From positions 186,001 to 250,000 of the forward strand of contig NZ_WSRW01000002.1 in NCBI RefSeq assembly GCF_009770985.1: 64,000 bases of DNA. Direction: 5' to 3'. A program made the position numbers and the translations under genes. This DNA comes from Mucilaginibacter lacusdianchii (GTDB lineage Bacteria; Bacteroidota; Bacteroidia; Sphingobacteriales; Sphingobacteriaceae). The notes beneath the pieces were generated by a model. It had not been told where the DNA came from. It saw only the letters and a list, made by a program, of their open reading frames with translations, and ran no database searches. This document shows, piece by piece, positions 1 through 7,727 of this stretch; the first letter of the stretch is position 1, and every line of letters begins with the position of its first letter.

Positions 1-25
1 ATACAATTTAAACCGCTACAGCAAT

Positions 26-1453
26 ATGTTATTTAACTCATTTAACTTTTTGGTATTTTTTCCAATTGTTACCGTTTTATACTTTTTGCTTCCGCACAAA
101 TTCAGGTGGATTCATTTGCTGTTGGCCAGCTGTATATTTTATTGCTTCTTTATTCCGGTTTATATACTGATTCTGATTGTTACGATCATTATTGATTATT
201 ACGCTGGCATACGCATTGAACAAGCACAAGGCAAAGCACGCAAGGCATGGCTCCTGTTCAGTATCATTTCTACTTGCCTGGTGTTGTTTGTGTTTAAATA
301 TTTCAACTTTGTAAACAGCAATATTAATGAAGTGGCCAGCTTTTTAGATTTGCATTACTCCCTGCCATTGCTGCATATAATCTTGCCTATAGGACTATCA
401 TTCCATACTTTTCAAAGTTTAAGTTATGTAATTGAAGTTTACTGGGGCAACCAAAAGGCTGAAAAAGACTTTGGTATATACAGTTTGTACGTAATGTTTT
501 ACCCGCAGTTGGTAGCTGGGCCCATTGAACGACCGCAAAACCTGCTACACCAGTTTTATGAAAAGCATGAGTTTAATTATAATGATGCTACAGCCGGTTT
601 AAAAAAGATGGCTTGGGGCCTGTTTAAAAAAGTGGTGATAGCTGATAGGCTGTCCATATATGTAAATGCTGTTTACAATAATCACGACAAACATAACGGC
701 ACATCTTTACTGATAGCTACTATTCTATTTGCTTTCCAGATTTACTGTGATTTTTCGGGTTATTCTGATTTAGCCATTGGCGCTGCCAGAACAATGGGCT
801 TTAAGCTAATGACTAACTTTAACATGCCGTTTCAAAGCCGCAGCATTACCGAGTTTTGGCGCAGATGGCACATCTCATTATCTACCTGGTTCAACGATTA
901 TCTTTTTACACCCATTATATTTGCTAAACGCCATTGGGGTAAATATGCGGTAATGTTTGCCGTACTGGTTACTTTCTCGGTAAGCGGTTTATGGCATGGT
1001 GCCAACTGGACCTACATCGTCTGGGGATTGCTAAACGGACTCGGCATTGTGTATGAACTGTTGACCAAAAAATTCAGAAAAAAGTTATCTAAAAATACGC
1101 CTAAATTCATTTACGATCCGTTAAGCATCATACTTACCTTTCTGTTTGCTTGCTTTACCTGGGTTTTCTTCCGTGCTCCCGATCTACATACATCGGTCAG
1201 CATCCTTCACAAAATCTTTCTTGAGCCCGGCTCCTTATTTATCGGCGAACGCAAAAATATGATCTTCTCGTTGTTCTTTATAGCACTGCTTATAGTAGTT
1301 GAAGTTATTAGCGAGTATAAGCTTTTCAACGGCTTTTCCGTTTTTAACAACTCTAACATACTGATCAGGCGGTTATCTTACGTAATGATTGTAATTGCCA
1401 TTCTGGAGTTTGGGGTATTTGACAACAGCCAGTTTATATACTTTCAGTTTTGA
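26..1453 (+). CDS. MBOAT-family membrane O-acyltransferase (AlgI/DltB-like)
   Basis: Polytopic inner-membrane acyltransferase that probably passes an acyl group (usually acetyl) across the membrane for attachment to an exported polysaccharide. The 475 residues are the usual AlgI length, with about ten hydrophobic segments. Family marks are AGPIERP near residue 165, FWRRWHIS with His282, and WHGANW with His324, the presumed catalytic histidine. The ATG at 26 gives a hydrophobic N-terminus, as expected. An SGNH-like gene starts 4 nt after the stop, the arrangement of algI/algJ-X and dltB/dltD pairs. The acyl donor and target cannot be read from the sequence; anything further upstream lies outside the window. 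Confidence 0.9.
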   Translation: MLFNSFNFLVFFPIVTVLYFLLPHKFRWIHLLLASCIFYCFFIPVYILILIVTIIIDYYAGIRIEQAQGKARKAWLLFSIISTCLVLFVFKYFNFVNSNINEVASFLDLHYSLPLLHIILPIGLSFHTFQSLSYVIEVYWGNQKAEKDFGIYSLYVMFYPQLVAGPIERPQNLLHQFYEKHEFNYNDATAGLKKMAWGLFKKVVIADRLSIYVNAVYNNHDKHNGTSLLIATILFAFQIYCDFSGYSDLAIGAARTMGFKLMTNFNMPFQSRSITEFWRRWHISLSTWFNDYLFTPIIFAKRHWGKYAVMFAVLVTFSVSGLWHGANWTYIVWGLLNGLGIVYELLTKKFRKKLSKNTPKFIYDPLSIILTFLFACFTWVFFRAPDLHTSVSILHKIFLEPGSLFIGERKNMIFSLFFIALLIVVEVISEYKLFNGFSVFNNSNILIRRLSYVMIVIAILEFGVFDNSQFIYFQF

Positions 1454-1457
1454 TGAT

Positions 1458-2417
1458 ATGATGATCGCTAACAATCCGGATATCTTTAAATTCATAAAAT
1501 CATTCTTGGTTATATTGCTGGCTATACTCCTTTGCGATTGGTTATTAGGCAATGCTTTAGGATATTTATATAGCAAACAACAATCAGGCGTGCTGTACAG
1601 AACCAGTTATGCCATAGACAGCACCAAAGCCGACTATTTAGTTGTAGGCGCTTCCAGGGCTAATCATCATTATGACCCGCGTGTTTTTGAGAGTAGCATT
1701 CACTCCAGTTTTTATAATTGTGGCCGTGATAAACAAAGTATTTTTTACAGCTGCGCGGTAATATCGTCCATACTAAACCGATATACACCAAAGTATGTAA
1801 TCATTGAAATTAAGCCCGACGAATTTTCACAATTTGAGGAAGGAGAGCTCGCCACATTACTACCTTATTACAACAACAATGCAGTAAAACCTTATTTAAA
1901 ATACAACGGTAAATTTCAGCAGGTAAAAATGCTGTCGCATATTTACCCTTACAACTCATTAATCACAAATTTACTGGTTGGACTTGATAGAAACTGGATA
2001 GAAGATTACAAAGGCTACGTTCCTAAAACCAGTGTCATATCAAACACCAAATTGGAGCCGCTGAAAGAAAAGGGCGCCACAGACAGTCTGAAAGTAAAAG
2101 AACTTTATAACCTGCTAGGTCGGCTGAATAACAAGAACATCCCTACTTTGCTTGTAATCTCACCGATGCATTATAAGTACGTCAATTCTGTAACTACCAG
2201 TATTTGCCAACAAGCAGATGAAAAGTTTAGCAACACTGCTTTTTTAAATTTTGCTAACAACAAAAGCTGGATAGATAACAAATTATACAGTGACGATTAC
2301 CACTTAAATGTCAACGGTGCACGGCTGTTTTCAAAGCAAATTGCAGAATACATCAATCAACAAAACAAGCACTTTGAAATAGCCAACCAGACCACAAGCT
2401 CTCCCCCTCTTAGATAA
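1458..2417 (+). CDS. SGNH/GDSL-like membrane-anchored protein, partner of the MBOAT
   Basis: 319 residues with an N-terminal membrane anchor (about residues 13-36) and an extracytoplasmic SGNH-type fold. The block I motif VVGASRANH places the nucleophile candidate at Ser66, and SDDYHLN near the C-terminus looks like the block V Asp-x-x-His pair. In characterised MBOAT systems such a partner (AlgX/AlgJ, DltD) completes acyl transfer outside the membrane; that role here is inferred. ATG 1458 is preferred over an in-frame earlier start at 1395, which would overlap the upstream gene by about 60 nt. The gap of 4 nt implies translational coupling. The best alternative is a generic SGNH esterase. 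Confidence 0.75.
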   Translation: MMIANNPDIFKFIKSFLVILLAILLCDWLLGNALGYLYSKQQSGVLYRTSYAIDSTKADYLVVGASRANHHYDPRVFESSIHSSFYNCGRDKQSIFYSCAVISSILNRYTPKYVIIEIKPDEFSQFEEGELATLLPYYNNNAVKPYLKYNGKFQQVKMLSHIYPYNSLITNLLVGLDRNWIEDYKGYVPKTSVISNTKLEPLKEKGATDSLKVKELYNLLGRLNNKNIPTLLVISPMHYKYVNSVTTSICQQADEKFSNTAFLNFANNKSWIDNKLYSDDYHLNVNGARLFSKQIAEYINQQNKHFEIANQTTSSPPLR

Positions 2418-2444
2418 GCCAACCGTTTTGTTTTGTGAGTACTC

Positions 2445-5150
2445 TTATTGCCGGTTCAATAGCTTTTGAAGTGCTTCAGCCAAAACCTTAACATTAGGAG
2501 GCTGCAGCATGGTTTTATGATCGCCAGGAATGTCGAAAACGCCAACACCATTTGTTGCATACGCTGACCAGCCTAAAGAATCGGGGTCTTCTACAAAGTA
2601 CACCCTTTCATTTGCCTTAAAAAGAAAGATTTCTCCATCATATGGCTTAAGCTGATAATTTTCATATGCCCATTCATATTTCATTTGAATTACTTCAAAC
2701 TGCTTAAACATCCCTTCTAGCTCTTCTTTTTTACGCAAACCTAGCTTACCGCTTACAGCATGTAAACGCCGTTGTAAAACCAAGTACTGATAACCAATAG
2801 TTTTTTTGGGGTGTTGAAGCAAAGATTTGACAAACCATTCTAATTTCGGAACCTGCCTTAAAACTTTCGCTACTAGCTTTGGGATGAGTGCGCGATGCCG
2901 TTCAGAATTTTGAGCATTGGCATCAATCATGGCTAAAACTGTTACCTCTCTTCCCATTTCTGTCAGCAGTCTTGCCATCTCCAAGCCAATATTACCGCCG
3001 TAAGAGTATCCGGCTATAGCATAGGGGCCTTTAGGATTTTGTTGTACAATTTCACTTACATAACGGGCTGCAATTTGCTCCATCGTACCAATTTCTATTT
3101 TTGGATTATTCAGGCCTATAGCTTGCAGTCCATAAACTGGCTGTTCATCATCCAGCAAGCTGGCCAAATGGCTAAATGTCAACACATTTAAGCCATCACC
3201 ATGAATAAGATAAAGTGGCGTTCTATTGCCCGTTGCCCTGATGGCAACCAACGATTTCCACAAACGTTCCCGAGTATCGGTATTTAACAAGGCCGCCAAT
3301 TCTTTGATAGTTGGATATTCGTAGAATGCAGAAATGGGTAAGCCTTTTCCGGTTTGGATTTCAATCTCACTCATTACGTATACTGCAATAAGCGAGTGGC
3401 CTCCAATATCAAAAAAGTTATCGTTAACATTAAAGTCGCGGCTTTCCAGAGCATCGGCCCAAATTTCGTACAACAACTTTTCTGTATCATTACAACAATT
3501 TGAAGCGCCGTTTTCTTCCTCGTGCATGATATATTTAGCAGCAGGCAAGGCTTTATAATCTATCTTGCCGCTAAGTGTTAAAGGCAACTCCACAACCGGA
3601 TAAAATTCAGAAGGCACCATATAGCCTGGCAATACCTTTTTTAACTCACTTTTGAGCAATGGCACCAGCGCTTTAAAATTATTTAAGTGCGCATTACTTG
3701 CTGGCACTATGTAAGTAATTAAACGATATTCTTCCCCTTTTTCCAGGCGCGCTGTTACCACGGCCTCTTTTACTTCCGGATGTTGTTTAAGTAAATATTC
3801 TATCTCACCAGGCTCAATACGGTAGCCCCTTATTTTAATCTGCTGGTCGATACGCCCTAAGCATAACACTTCTCCGTTGGGTGTTAACTGACCAAGATCA
3901 CCGGTGCGATACATAGTGGCATTTCTTTTTTTGAAAGGATCAGGCAAAAACTTTTCGGCCGTAAGTTCCGGTCTATTTAAATAACCCATCGCTACACCAT
4001 CCCCCGAAATGTAAAGTTCGCCTCGTTCGCCGATACTCACAGGCAAACCAGCTTCATCCAGCAGATAAACCAGTGTATTGTTTACAGGCACACCAATCGT
4101 AATTTCTGTATCGTGTTTAGTGATTTGCTTTCCGGTAGAATACACGGTGGTTTCTGTAGGGCCATACATGTTCCAAAGTGAGCTGCAACGTTCCAAGAGC
4201 TTTTCGGCCAAGTCTTTGGACATTGGTTCGCCGCCGCATAATATTTTTAACGGTAACTTCTCTTGCCAGCCGCTGGCCAGCATTAATTTCCAAGTGGCCG
4301 GAGTAGCCTGCATTACACTGATTTGCTCTTGCTTAATCAATTGCAATAATGCTTTACCGTCCCGTATAGTGCTGGTATCACCAATTACCACAGTAGCGCC
4401 TACAATTAAAGGTAAAAAAAGCTCTAACCCGGCAATATCAAAGGATATGGTAGTGATAGCCAGCAATCTGTCTGACGCTCCCAAACCCGGAAAGTCAATC
4501 ATGCTAACAAGCAGATTTACCAGATTGGCATGACTAATCATTACACCTTTTGGTTTGCCTGTTGAGCCAGATGTGTAAAGTACATATGCCAAGTGGTTGC
4601 CATGAACTTGCACAGACGGCATGGCTGACGTAAAATGAGCGTGATCAAACTCTTCTGTTATCAACTCTTTAACATGAGGCTGGAATCTGCCTTTGTACCG
4701 ACCATTTGTTACAATTACTTTAGCAGATGAATCTTGCAGCATAAATAAAAGGCGTTCATCCGGAAAAGTTGGATCTAGTGGCAAATACGCTGCCCCACTT
4801 TTAAGTATTCCCAAAAGTAGCACGATTAGTTCAGCTGACCGGTCAACGGCCAAACCGACAATGTCGCCATCACTAACCCCGTTTGCATTTAGGAAGGAAG
4901 CTATATTTTCGATTTTCTGATTTAAATCGCGATAATTGAGTTTTTGATCTTTAAATTCTACGGCAATCTTATCTGGAACGATCTGGCTTATATCCGCTAT
5001 AATTTCGGGCAAAGTTTTTATGCCAAACATATCTTTTTGCTTTCCTCCAATTAAGGATTTAGCATGAGAATATTGTTCTGATACCGGCGTGTCATTTAAA
5101 AAGTTTGAAGAGTAACTGCTAATATGTATTCTGTTGATTTCTCCTGCCAT
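2445..5150 (-). CDS. Single-module non-ribosomal peptide synthetase (A-T-TE)
   Basis: 901-residue free-standing module. The adenylation domain (about 45-520) has YTSGSTGKPKG, YGPTETTVYST, YRTGDLG, the GRIDQQIKIRGYRIEPGE block and the LPLTLSGKIDY lysine. The carrier domain (about 555-625) has DNFFDIGGHSL with phosphopantetheine Ser586. The type I thioesterase (about 650-895) has GYSYGG with Ser716 and GDHKT with His878. No condensation domain is present; about 45 unassigned residues precede the A domain. A hand-read specificity code of D-I-L-Q-C-G-M-V-Y-K resembles, from memory, the glycine code, with low certainty. It activates an amino or related acid as an adenylate, loads it on the carrier and releases it by the TE. 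It converges on the MBOAT/SGNH pair with a 27-nt gap. Confidence 0.9.
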   Translation of the reverse strand: MAGEINRIHISSYSSNFLNDTPVSEQYSHAKSLIGGKQKDMFGIKTLPEIIADISQIVPDKIAVEFKDQKLNYRDLNQKIENIASFLNANGVSDGDIVGLAVDRSAELIVLLLGILKSGAAYLPLDPTFPDERLLFMLQDSSAKVIVTNGRYKGRFQPHVKELITEEFDHAHFTSAMPSVQVHGNHLAYVLYTSGSTGKPKGVMISHANLVNLLVSMIDFPGLGASDRLLAITTISFDIAGLELFLPLIVGATVVIGDTSTIRDGKALLQLIKQEQISVMQATPATWKLMLASGWQEKLPLKILCGGEPMSKDLAEKLLERCSSLWNMYGPTETTVYSTGKQITKHDTEITIGVPVNNTLVYLLDEAGLPVSIGERGELYISGDGVAMGYLNRPELTAEKFLPDPFKKRNATMYRTGDLGQLTPNGEVLCLGRIDQQIKIRGYRIEPGEIEYLLKQHPEVKEAVVTARLEKGEEYRLITYIVPASNAHLNNFKALVPLLKSELKKVLPGYMVPSEFYPVVELPLTLSGKIDYKALPAAKYIMHEEENGASNCCNDTEKLLYEIWADALESRDFNVNDNFFDIGGHSLIAVYVMSEIEIQTGKGLPISAFYEYPTIKELAALLNTDTRERLWKSLVAIRATGNRTPLYLIHGDGLNVLTFSHLASLLDDEQPVYGLQAIGLNNPKIEIGTMEQIAARYVSEIVQQNPKGPYAIAGYSYGGNIGLEMARLLTEMGREVTVLAMIDANAQNSERHRALIPKLVAKVLRQVPKLEWFVKSLLQHPKKTIGYQYLVLQRRLHAVSGKLGLRKKEELEGMFKQFEVIQMKYEWAYENYQLKPYDGEIFLFKANERVYFVEDPDSLGWSAYATNGVGVFDIPGDHKTMLQPPNVKVLAEALQKLLNRQ

Positions 5151-5164
5151 ATCGGAAATTTCAC

Positions 5165-5200
5165 GCCTGTTTCCTTCTTGATGAACAAGCCAAAACAGGC
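5165..5200 (-). other. Hairpin in the 5' leader of the NRPS gene
   Basis: GCCTGTTT (5165-5172) and AAACAGGC (5193-5200) are perfect 8-bp inverted arms. They lie between the predicted -7 box (5237-5244) and the NRPS start at 5150. In the transcript this would be a stem about 15 nt before the start codon, so it could influence initiation; no ligand or protein is suggested by the sequence. Confidence 0.4.
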
Positions 5201-5236
5201 ATCTTTAAAATCACTTTAAAACGTAGTACGAAATTT

Positions 5237-5244
5237 CAAAGATA
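5237..5244 (-). promoter_or_regulatory. Predicted -7 box for the NRPS gene
   Basis: On the minus strand this reads TATCTTTG, an exact TAnnTTTG Bacteroidota -7 element. Transcription would start near 5230, leaving a leader of about 80 nt that includes the hairpin at 5165-5200. No clear TTTG -33 element was found at the usual spacing. Confidence 0.5.
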
Positions 5245-5305
5245 TGAGTTTTGCAGCAGTTAGGTTTTCTTTACATTTTACAATAATAAATCTAAGCAAC
5301 ATCAA

Positions 5306-5896
5306 CTAATTTAATGAGCTTATATCCACCTTATTTTCATTGTGTTTTTCAATGATATTGGTTGCAATTCGTTTGATAAAAAGATAATTGGTGGTTCCGC
5401 CGATTACAGCACCAACAACAGGAACAAGGCGTTCAGCGGTTTTTGCGCCCACACTTAAAAGGATTTTTTCGGCAACCTGCTCCATCATATTTTTTGACAC
5501 TGCCATACCAGCATCTACTTTAAAAGAAGATGCCACGATACGAAAAAAATCTTCGAACCTAAGCGCATATTTACCTGTATGATGGTATGAGATAGCCAGT
5601 GTTACCCGAAATTGCTGGGTGATTAAATTGATGATATCTAACGGCACCCCAACCAACAATGTTGTAATACCGCCTAAACCAGTGATAGCGCCCGAACCTG
5701 CGGCCAGTATAGCGCATTGTGTTACAAACCTATCAATACCCAATTGATCTACCCCTTTTTTAATATTCAGCTGATCTATCTGTTCATAAATTTTCTGAAA
5801 CCCTCCGGCCGACAGTTGTTCTAATCCTTTTTTCAAATCAACCTTAACCTTGTCCAGCCTCAATTTAGGTAAGCGTATCTTGCGCATCTGTTTCAT
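5306..5896 (-). CDS. EcsC family protein
   Basis: 196 residues. A basic amphipathic N-terminus is followed by a glycine-rich hydrophobic core (about residues 65-95) and a second hydrophobic stretch near 155-175 around GAVIGGTTNYLFIKRIA. This is the layout of the EcsC family, named after a small membrane-associated protein encoded with the Bacillus Ecs ABC transporter. No transporter gene is adjacent here and the molecular role is unknown. ATG 5896 sits 10 nt downstream of a TAnnTTTG box; Met4 (5887) is an alternative start. The gene is monocistronic, between the NRPS promoter and the divergent NADH dehydrogenase. Confidence 0.75.
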   Translation of the reverse strand: MKQMRKIRLPKLRLDKVKVDLKKGLEQLSAGGFQKIYEQIDQLNIKKGVDQLGIDRFVTQCAILAAGSGAITGLGGITTLLVGVPLDIINLITQQFRVTLAISYHHTGKYALRFEDFFRIVASSFKVDAGMAVSKNMMEQVAEKILLSVGAKTAERLVPVVGAVIGGTTNYLFIKRIATNIIEKHNENKVDISSLN

Positions 5897-5906
5897 TTTT
5901 AATTAA

Positions 5907-5914
5907 CAAACTTA
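5907..5914 (-). promoter_or_regulatory. Predicted -7 box for the EcsC-family gene
   Basis: Minus-strand TAAGTTTG, an exact TAnnTTTG match, ends 10 nt before the ATG at 5896. The expected transcript would have a leader of only a few nucleotides. Confidence 0.45.
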
Positions 5915-6170
5915 AAACGATTATCATGCCATATTTTTATAACTGGTAAATATTCTTCTGCTCATTTTTCAGACATTAACCAAACATATATTATTACATT
6001 ATTGTGATGTATCTCAAGCAAATCAAACTTTTCAACTTTCTTATCAAGTTTTCAATCCAATTAATGGATCGTTACGCTTTTTAACAACTATAAGGTGATT
6101 TATTGCGTAAAAGATATTGAACAGGAAGGTACGTGACGGGTGTAATTCCTACACTATGAGAAATATTTCG
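5915..6170. other. Intergenic region between the EcsC gene and ndh, left part
   Basis: AT-rich divergent intergenic DNA without a plausible coding frame. Its right end holds two small dyads: GTGTA/TACAC around an ATTCC loop (6140-6154) and AAATAT/ATATTT around 6161-6177. The second overlaps the ndh -7 box. Nothing else recognisable was seen. Confidence 0.4.
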
Positions 6171-6178
6171 TATATTTG
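6171..6178 (+). promoter_or_regulatory. Predicted -7 box for ndh
   Basis: TATATTTG matches TAnnTTTG exactly. Initiation near 6185 would give a leader of about 100 nt containing the long dyad at 6192-6256. Confidence 0.45.
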
Positions 6179-6191
6179 TCAAGTCAGGAAA

Positions 6192-6256
6192 GCAAGATAG
6201 CCCGGTGGAAAAATACTAATGGGCAAGCGCTTGATTTAATTGAATTGCTGTCTTGC
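6192..6256 (+). other. Structured RNA leader upstream of ndh
   Basis: GCAAGATAG (6192-6200) can pair along its whole length with CTGTCTTGC (6248-6256), one pair being G-U. The arms enclose a CCC/GGG helix (6201-6203 with 6221-6223) and the perfect 10-bp palindrome CAAGCGCTTG (6224-6233). The 9-bp outer stem closes 29 nt before the start codon of ndh. The size and nesting suggest a cis-acting RNA or small RNA rather than chance pairing, but no known family was matched. Confidence 0.45.
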
Positions 6257-6284
6257 ACCCTGTCTATATTTTAAACTTAAAGCT

Positions 6285-7586
6285 ATGGATACGACCAAGA
6301 TGAAAACGGTCATTGTCGGCGGCGGCTTTGCCGGCATCAACCTTGCACAGCAACTATTAAAAAGCAGCCAAAATATTCACGTTACATTAGTAGACCGGAA
6401 TAATTACAACTTTTTCCCGCCTTTACTTTATCAGGTGGCTACGGGTTTTCTGGATGTTTCGAACATCAGCTACCCTTACCGCCGTTTGTTCCGCAATCAG
6501 CCCAATTTCACTTTTCAAATGGGTGAATTGCTGGAAATCCGTCCGGATCAAAACACAATTGAATTATCTACCGGCGAATTGCACTATGACAATCTGATCA
6601 TAGCTACTGGTACAACCAGCAATTACTTCGGCATGCAAAATATTGAAAAATATTCCTTGCCGATGAAAACCATCGACGATGCCATTGCGCTTAAAAACAC
6701 GCTGCTTAGCCGATTGGAAATTGCCTCGCGTACACAAGACAAGGCCGAGCGTAAAAGATTAACTACTATTGTTGTAGCTGGTGGCGGCCCTACCGGAGTT
6801 GAAGTAGCAGGTATGCTGTCTGAGCTTCGTCAGAACATCTTTAAAAAAGATTATCCTGAGTTAGCGGACTTATCATTTGATATTTATTTGGTAGATGGCA
6901 TGGCCACACTGTTAACCCCAATGAGTGAAAAATCTCAGGCTTATACTTTAAAATCGTTAACCAATATGGGCGTTCAGGTTAAGCTGAACAAACGGGTAAC
7001 AGACTTTCAAGGCGAGCGTGTATCATTTGCAGACGGCGAGGTAATTGAAACCCGCAACTTAATTTGGGCAGCCGGTGTAACTTCTCAACGCTTTAAAGGC
7101 TTACCCGTAGAAAGCTATGGTCGTGGCAACCGTTTGCTGGTAGATGCATTTAACAAAGTACAAGGCGAAGGTAACATTTACGCCATTGGTGATAACTGTT
7201 TACAAACCACCGACCCTGCATTTACAGGCGGGCACCCACAAGTAGCACAAGTGGCTATTCAACAAGGTCAAAACCTGGCCAAAAATTTGGTGGCAACAAT
7301 GAATGGTGGTAACCAAAAGCCGTTTACTTACCACGATAAAGGCTCAATGGCTATTATTGGCCGCAACAAAGCAGTTACCGATCTGCCAAAACCGGCTATT
7401 CATATGAACGGCTTTATAGCTTGGTTAATGTGGCTGTTTGTTCACTTAATTAGCTTGGTTAACTTCCGTAACAAGCTTAAAACTGCTTACAACTGGGTAG
7501 CGGCTTACTTAAGCAAAGACCAGCATTTACGCATGATTGTAAAATCACGTACATTACAGGAAGAAGAAGCCGACCACTGGCGCTAA
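6285..7586 (+). CDS. ndh: Type II NADH:quinone oxidoreductase
   Basis: 433-residue single-subunit NADH dehydrogenase that passes electrons from NADH through FAD to membrane quinone without pumping protons. The N-terminal FAD motif VGGGFAG, a second Rossmann motif VVAGGGPTGVEVAG near residue 163, and the late AIGDNC FAD-binding segment are all present. The C-terminal part contains a hydrophobic amphipathic stretch (WLMWLFVHLISLV) that would anchor it to the inner membrane face. ATG 6285 is chosen because it puts the FAD motif at the usual distance from the N-terminus; an in-frame codon at 6240 lies inside the structured leader. A perfect palindromic terminator follows. Confidence 0.92.
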   Translation: MDTTKMKTVIVGGGFAGINLAQQLLKSSQNIHVTLVDRNNYNFFPPLLYQVATGFLDVSNISYPYRRLFRNQPNFTFQMGELLEIRPDQNTIELSTGELHYDNLIIATGTTSNYFGMQNIEKYSLPMKTIDDAIALKNTLLSRLEIASRTQDKAERKRLTTIVVAGGGPTGVEVAGMLSELRQNIFKKDYPELADLSFDIYLVDGMATLLTPMSEKSQAYTLKSLTNMGVQVKLNKRVTDFQGERVSFADGEVIETRNLIWAAGVTSQRFKGLPVESYGRGNRLLVDAFNKVQGEGNIYAIGDNCLQTTDPAFTGGHPQVAQVAIQQGQNLAKNLVATMNGGNQKPFTYHDKGSMAIIGRNKAVTDLPKPAIHMNGFIAWLMWLFVHLISLVNFRNKLKTAYNWVAAYLSKDQHLRMIVKSRTLQEEEADHWR

Positions 7587-7643
7587 TATCCGTAAGGTAC
7601 TTTAAATTAAACATGCTCGTATTGAAGTACCAATAGTAATTCT

Positions 7644-7685
7644 AAAAAGAAATGGCTGCCTGAATTCAGGCAGCCATTTCTTTTT
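7644..7685. terminator. Bidirectional terminator between ndh and the DUF885 gene
   Basis: A perfect 21-bp inverted repeat without a spacer (centre 7664/7665), GC-rich in its core and flanked by A5 and T5. It can terminate both convergent genes. Confidence 0.9.
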
Positions 7686-7727
7686 ATTGTTGTATAAGAA
7701 TTATATAAATTTCAATTGAAAATTTTA

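Noticed and set aside
1395..1457. Longer N-terminus for the SGNH-like protein
   Set aside because: It would overlap the MBOAT coding end by about 60 nt and gives no sensible signal; the ATG at 1458 follows the stop by 4 nt.
4078..4533. A 151-codon open frame on the plus strand inside the NRPS gene
   Set aside because: It is antisense to the adenylation domain, has no family resemblance and is explained by codon usage of the real gene.
6121..6210. A full cobalamin riboswitch upstream of ndh
   Set aside because: Two pieces look alike (GTGTAATTCC and AAGTCAGGAA), but the invariant CCCGCAACTG core is absent and the spacing is too short. Kept only as a hypothesis in the findings.
6181..6256. Bacterial SRP (4.5S) RNA
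   Set aside because: GTCAGG followed by AGC recalls the SRP core, but the GGAAG tetraloop region is missing.
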